Of a stretch of DNA of 64,000 nucleotides, positions 61,629 through 64,000 are shown in pieces. The position numbers were made by a program, and so were the translations under genes. The notes under the pieces were generated by a model. It searched no databases. It was not told where the DNA came from and saw only the letters and a list, made by a program, of their open reading frames with translations. Within the stretch, counting starts at the first letter, position 1. Each line of letters starts with the position of its first letter. This DNA comes from Xanthobacter dioxanivorans (GTDB taxonomy: Bacteria; Pseudomonadota; Alphaproteobacteria; Rhizobiales; Xanthobacteraceae). The DNA lies in contig NZ_CP063362.1 of assembly GCF_016807805.1 (NCBI RefSeq), positions 62,001-126,000 of the forward strand. Direction: 5' to 3'.

Positions 61629-62369
61629 ATGGATCACCATGTCATGGACCACAATGTCCGCCGCATCGGCGTCCTCGCCCCGCCCGCCAATGTTGCGGTC
61701 GAGCGCGAATGGCCGCGCTATCTGCCGGCGGACGTGGTGATGAACCACAACCGGCTGTCCCGTCCGTCCACCCTGGTGGCGAAGGACGATCTTCTGGCCA
61801 TGAATGCGTCGGTGGAACGGGCCGCCCGGGACCTCGCCTTCGCCAAGCCCGAGGTCATTGCCTACGCCTGCACGTCCGGCTCCTTCCTCGAAGGCAGCGG
61901 CGCGGAGGGCGCGGTGGCGCGGCAGATCGAGGCGGTGACCGGCGTTGCCGCCTTCACCACGTCGGAGGCCGTGGTGGCGGCGCTGAAGGCGTTGCGGGCA
62001 CAGAGCGTTTTCATGATCACCCCCTACCCCGACGCCGTGAACGCGGAGGAGGTGGCCTTCCTCACCCACTACGGGTTCGAAGTGGCGGGCGTCGATGCGT
62101 TCGGCTGCGCCACCTCGGCCGAGATCCGGGCGCTGACCTCGGATCAGGTTGCGGGCCTTGCCTTGCGGCACCGGGCGCGGATCGCCCGATGCGATGCCCT
62201 CTTCGTCAGCTGCACCAATCTGCTCACCATGAACGAGATCGAGGGGCTGGAGGTCGGGCTCGGCGTGCCCGTGGTCTCCTCCAATCAGGCAACGCTCTGG
62301 ATGGCGCTCGGCCGGCTCGGGGTCCACGCGCCGGCGGGGCCGGGGCGGCTGTTCCGCCTCGCGCCCTGA
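61629..62369 (+). CDS. Asp/Glu racemase superfamily protein (maleate isomerase / arylmalonate decarboxylase-like)
   Basis: 246 residues. The two catalytic cysteines of this fold are in AYACTSGSFLEGSGAEG and DALFVSCTNLLTM, each with the C-T-S/N pattern. RIGVLAPPANVAVEREWPRYL is the usual N-terminus of maleate isomerases and arylmalonate decarboxylases, and SVFMITPYPDAVNAEEVAFL is the middle block. It starts 3 bases after the GST stop. A cis/trans isomerisation or decarboxylation of a dicarboxylic acid is likely. Confidence 0.88.
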   Translation: MDHHVMDHNVRRIGVLAPPANVAVEREWPRYLPADVVMNHNRLSRPSTLVAKDDLLAMNASVERAARDLAFAKPEVIAYACTSGSFLEGSGAEGAVARQIEAVTGVAAFTTSEAVVAALKALRAQSVFMITPYPDAVNAEEVAFLTHYGFEVAGVDAFGCATSAEIRALTSDQVAGLALRHRARIARCDALFVSCTNLLTMNEIEGLEVGLGVPVVSSNQATLWMALGRLGVHAPAGPGRLFRLAP

Positions 62370-62401
62370 GGCAGGCCATGCCATAGCCCGCGCGCTTGAG
62401 C

Positions 62402-62439
62402 GACCCCCCGGCGCCGGTTGACGGCCGGGCCGGAGGGTC
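62402..62439. terminator. Hairpin between convergent racemase-like and LysR genes
   Basis: GACCCCCCGGC (62402-62412) pairs with GCCGGAGGGTC (62429-62439) in 10 of 11 positions, and CCGG/CCGG inside extends it. It fills the gap between the two stop codons and probably terminates both transcripts. No long T run. Confidence 0.5.
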
Positions 62440-62440
62440 T

Positions 62441-63292
62441 TCAGAAAGCCATGCCGCGGAACGTCTCGAACACGCGCTTGACCGCGTCGCTGACGCTCTC
62501 GTCGCGCATGTAGAGGTGGAAGGTCACGTCCGGCAGCCGCGGTAGCCCCTCCGCCTCGCCGAGCACGCGCAGATCCGGGGTGAGCATCTCGATATTGCGG
62601 GCGGTGACCCCCAGCCCCGCCCGCACCGCCGCCCGGATGGCGCCGAGGTTGAGGCTGAGATAGGCGATGCGCCAAGCCATGTGCGCCTTGTCCAGCGCGT
62701 CGATGGCGAGGGCACGGAACAGGCTCGGCTCGTTGGAGACGATGAGCGGCAGCGGCTTCTTGCGCTCGTAGGGGAAATCGGCCGCGCACAGCCAGACGGT
62801 CGGCGAGGTGCGCAGCATGATGCGGGGACGCTCGGGATCGAGGCGGGTGGTGATGGCGAGGTCGAGCTCGCCCTTGCGCAATTCCTCCATGAGGAAGGGG
62901 CTGCGGCCGGTGCGGATTTCCAGCAGCACGTTGGGATGGGCCTTGGCGATGCGTCCCAGCATGATGGGCAGGATATTGTCCGCCATGTCGTGATTGGCGC
63001 CGAGGCGCACCACGTCCGCCTGTCCGGGGCCGGCAGCAAGGGCGATGTTGGCCTCGTCGTTCAGGGCAATGATGCGGCGGGCGTAGTCGAGCAGCTTCAG
63101 GCCGTCTTCAGTGAGGCGCTTCGAGCGCCCGTTCTTCACCAGCAGGGTCTTGCCCACGTGCCCTTCGAGACGCTGCATCTGCTGGCTCACCGCCGACTGG
63201 GTGCGATGAACGCGATGCGCGGCGGCGGCGAACGTTTCAGCGTCCGCGATGGCGACGAAAGTCCGCAGGAGATCGAGGTCGAGATTGCGCAT
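62441..63292 (-). CDS. LysR-family transcriptional regulator
   Basis: 283 residues from ATG 63292, which gives the standard MRNLDLDLLRTFVAIADAETF opening. The winged helix contains HRTQSAVSQQMQRLEGHVGKTLLVKNGRSKRLTEDGLKLLDYARRI. The effector domain includes VVRLGANHDMADNILPIMLGRI and GRSPFLMEELRKGELDLAIT. It is divergent from the PLP enzyme gene and convergent to the importer operon. Repeated motifs in its promoter and before the importer operon suggest it controls both. Confidence 0.91.
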   Translation of the reverse strand: MRNLDLDLLRTFVAIADAETFAAAAHRVHRTQSAVSQQMQRLEGHVGKTLLVKNGRSKRLTEDGLKLLDYARRIIALNDEANIALAAGPGQADVVRLGANHDMADNILPIMLGRIAKAHPNVLLEIRTGRSPFLMEELRKGELDLAITTRLDPERPRIMLRTSPTVWLCAADFPYERKKPLPLIVSNEPSLFRALAIDALDKAHMAWRIAYLSLNLGAIRAAVRAGLGVTARNIEMLTPDLRVLGEAEGLPRLPDVTFHLYMRDESVSDAVKRVFETFRGMAF

Positions 63293-63338
63293 CACGGCGG
63301 AGGCCAAGGCAGCAGGTGGGGGATAAAAGTTAGCGTAT

Positions 63339-63349
63339 CTAATGGATCG
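63339..63349. promoter_or_regulatory. Inverted-repeat half-site 1 in LysR/PLP promoter
   Basis: CTAATGGATCG. Its exact reverse complement occurs at 63502-63512, 163 bases away in the same divergent promoter. Each copy is near one of the two genes, as expected for an operator pair. TTAGC and ATAAAAG around it add AT-rich character. Confidence 0.4.
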
Positions 63350-63354
63350 CGTCA

Positions 63355-63369
63355 CGACTTTTAAATTGT
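63355..63369. promoter_or_regulatory. Candidate LysR site, copy 2
   Basis: CGACTTTTAAATTGT, identical to the copy at 55152-55166 in front of the importer operon, 63 bases upstream of the LysR ATG. An inverted AAAAGT/ACTTTT pair (63325-63330 and 63357-63362) surrounds it. Confidence 0.4.
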
Positions 63370-63501
63370 CCGGCGCCCCGCGGATGCGTATCCATGACGC
63401 CGGATACAGTGTCAATTCGGCTTCAATCGGCGCTTTGCGTCACATTGCGCCGGTCATTCCGCGGATGGAGACGCCTTGTCGATGGCCTCCGAATTTTCAG
63501 T

Positions 63502-63512
63502 CGATCCATTAG
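63502..63512. promoter_or_regulatory. Inverted-repeat half-site 2 in LysR/PLP promoter
   Basis: CGATCCATTAG, reverse complement of the 11 bases at 63339-63349. It lies 41 bases before the PLP enzyme GTG, a position where it could overlap that gene's promoter. Confidence 0.4.
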
Positions 63513-63552
63513 CAACCCTCAAGGTCCCTTGTGCGGGGCGGGAGTGCCGCCG

Positions 63553-64000
63553 GTGAAGAAGGACACGCTTCTCGTTCACGCCGGGCGCAGTGCCACCGGG
63601 CCGGTGAACCCGCCGGTCGCCCGCGCCTCCACCATCCTGTTCGAGGACCTCGCCGCCTACGATGCCCTGCGCGGCGACCGCTTCGCCGGATTGCGCTACG
63701 GCATCCACGGCACGCAGACCCTATTCGCCCTCGAGGAGGCGCTGACCCGGCTCGAAGGCTGCCATCGCGCCATCATCGTGCCGTCGGGCCTCGCCGCCAT
63801 CACCGCCGCGCTCATGGCGGTGGTGAAGCCGGGCGACCACCTGCTCATGGTGGATACCGTCTATGGCCCGACCCGCGCCTTCTGCGACGGCCTGCTCGCC
63901 CGCAACGGCGTGGTCACCACCTATTACGATCCCCTGATCGGCTCGGGGATCGCCGATCTCATCCGCGACAATACCCGCGCCATCTTCTGCGAGAGCCCCG
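63553..64000 (+). CDS. Cystathionine beta-lyase-type PLP enzyme (3' truncated by window edge)
   Basis: The first 149 residues of a Cys/Met metabolism PLP-dependent enzyme (gamma family). KKDTLLVHAGRSATGPVNPPVARASTILF is the family N-terminus; RYGIHGTQTLFALEEALTRLEG, then VPSGLAAITAALMAVVKPGDHLLMVDTVYGPTR hold the PLP phosphate contacts and the Tyr that stacks on the ring. The catalytic Lys lies beyond the edge. GTG 63553 has GGGAG 8 bases upstream; GTG 63544 in the same frame is the alternative. The GTQ/HGT form is typical of MetC-like C-S beta-lyases. It is divergent from a LysR gene. Confidence 0.88.
   Translation, partial: MKKDTLLVHAGRSATGPVNPPVARASTILFEDLAAYDALRGDRFAGLRYGIHGTQTLFALEEALTRLEGCHRAIIVPSGLAAITAALMAVVKPGDHLLMVDTVYGPTRAFCDGLLARNGVVTTYYDPLIGSGIADLIRDNTRAIFCESP

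Noticed and set aside
60189..62789. 866-codon minus-strand open frame opposite the DppF-type, GST and racemase genes
   Set aside because: Antisense shadow with biased His/Arg/Gly composition. The plus-strand genes have complete catalytic motifs.

Overview
The window is GC-rich, gene-dense bacterial DNA. A Kelly-Friedrich type sox cluster, LIV-type ABC transporters, FCSD-type SoxF, many CoA-ester enzymes and Tat-exported redox proteins together suggest an alphaproteobacterium of the order Hyphomicrobiales. The sox gene order (soxF..D-C-B-Z-Y divergent from soxA-X) points towards Xanthobacteraceae such as Starkeya, Ancylobacter or Xanthobacter; this placement is inference from gene content and style. 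I see no rRNA, tRNA, CRISPR array, intact insertion sequence or prophage.

Layout. (1) 1-1131: the end of an outer-membrane MetA-pathway-like protein and a remnant of a CobW C-terminal domain. (2) 1150-11193: a LIV-type ABC importer operon (minus strand) divergent from a GntR regulator, which is followed by a FAH-family hydrolase, an extradiol-dioxygenase-like VOC protein, an SDR, an NTF2-like protein and a thiolase. It looks like an aromatic or cyclic acid uptake and ring-cleavage locus. (3) 11280-20796: one long minus-strand run, co-directional with short gaps: CoA-transferase A and B, a second LIV importer, a SnoaL-like protein, two alpha/beta-hydrolases that both lack the nucleophile serine, a GST and an MBL hydrolase. 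(4) 21158-28861, plus strand: an IclR regulator, a LysR regulator, a second thiolase, a Cat1-family CoA-transferase, an acyl-CoA dehydrogenase, a MaoC/FAS1-like hydratase and a CitE-like lyase. The last genes resemble itaconate/C5-dicarboxylate catabolic clusters. A repeated TGTCC-N7-GGACA operator links regions 3 and 4. (5) 29121-30977: an SDR divergent from an AraC regulator. (6) 31095-35118: an ECF sigma/anti-sigma pair downstream of DUF305 and YVTN-propeller genes, divergent from a small exported SnoaL-like protein, with matching GGAATAAA promoter elements on both sides. (7) 35229-48101: a complete thiosulfate-oxidation cluster (soxF, a dsrE-like gene, a cytochrome c gene, soxD, C, B, Z, Y; soxA, X; soxW, V; soxS, R, T) followed by a DUF2892 membrane protein. 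(8) 48198-54921: an RND adaptor and pump, a four-domain rhodanese protein and a cupin thiol dioxygenase, which look like an extension of sulfur metabolism. (9) 55425-64000: a peptide-type ABC importer operon with a GST and an Asp/Glu-racemase-superfamily enzyme, a LysR regulator, and the start of a cystathionine beta-lyase-type PLP enzyme running off the edge.

How the parts work together. In region 7, SoxXA loads thiosulfate onto the SoxY cysteine arm of SoxYZ, SoxB hydrolyses off sulfate, SoxCD oxidises the remaining sulfane, and SoxV/W/S keep periplasmic thiols reduced. SoxR (ArsR family) is the expected repressor. Regions 2-4 pair solute-binding-protein importers with ring cleavage, CoA activation, beta-oxidation-type and lyase steps that would end in acetyl-CoA plus a small acid. 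Region 9 shares a promoter-proximal motif with the LysR gene next to it, suggesting import and C-S cleavage of a sulfur-containing solute, which is speculative.
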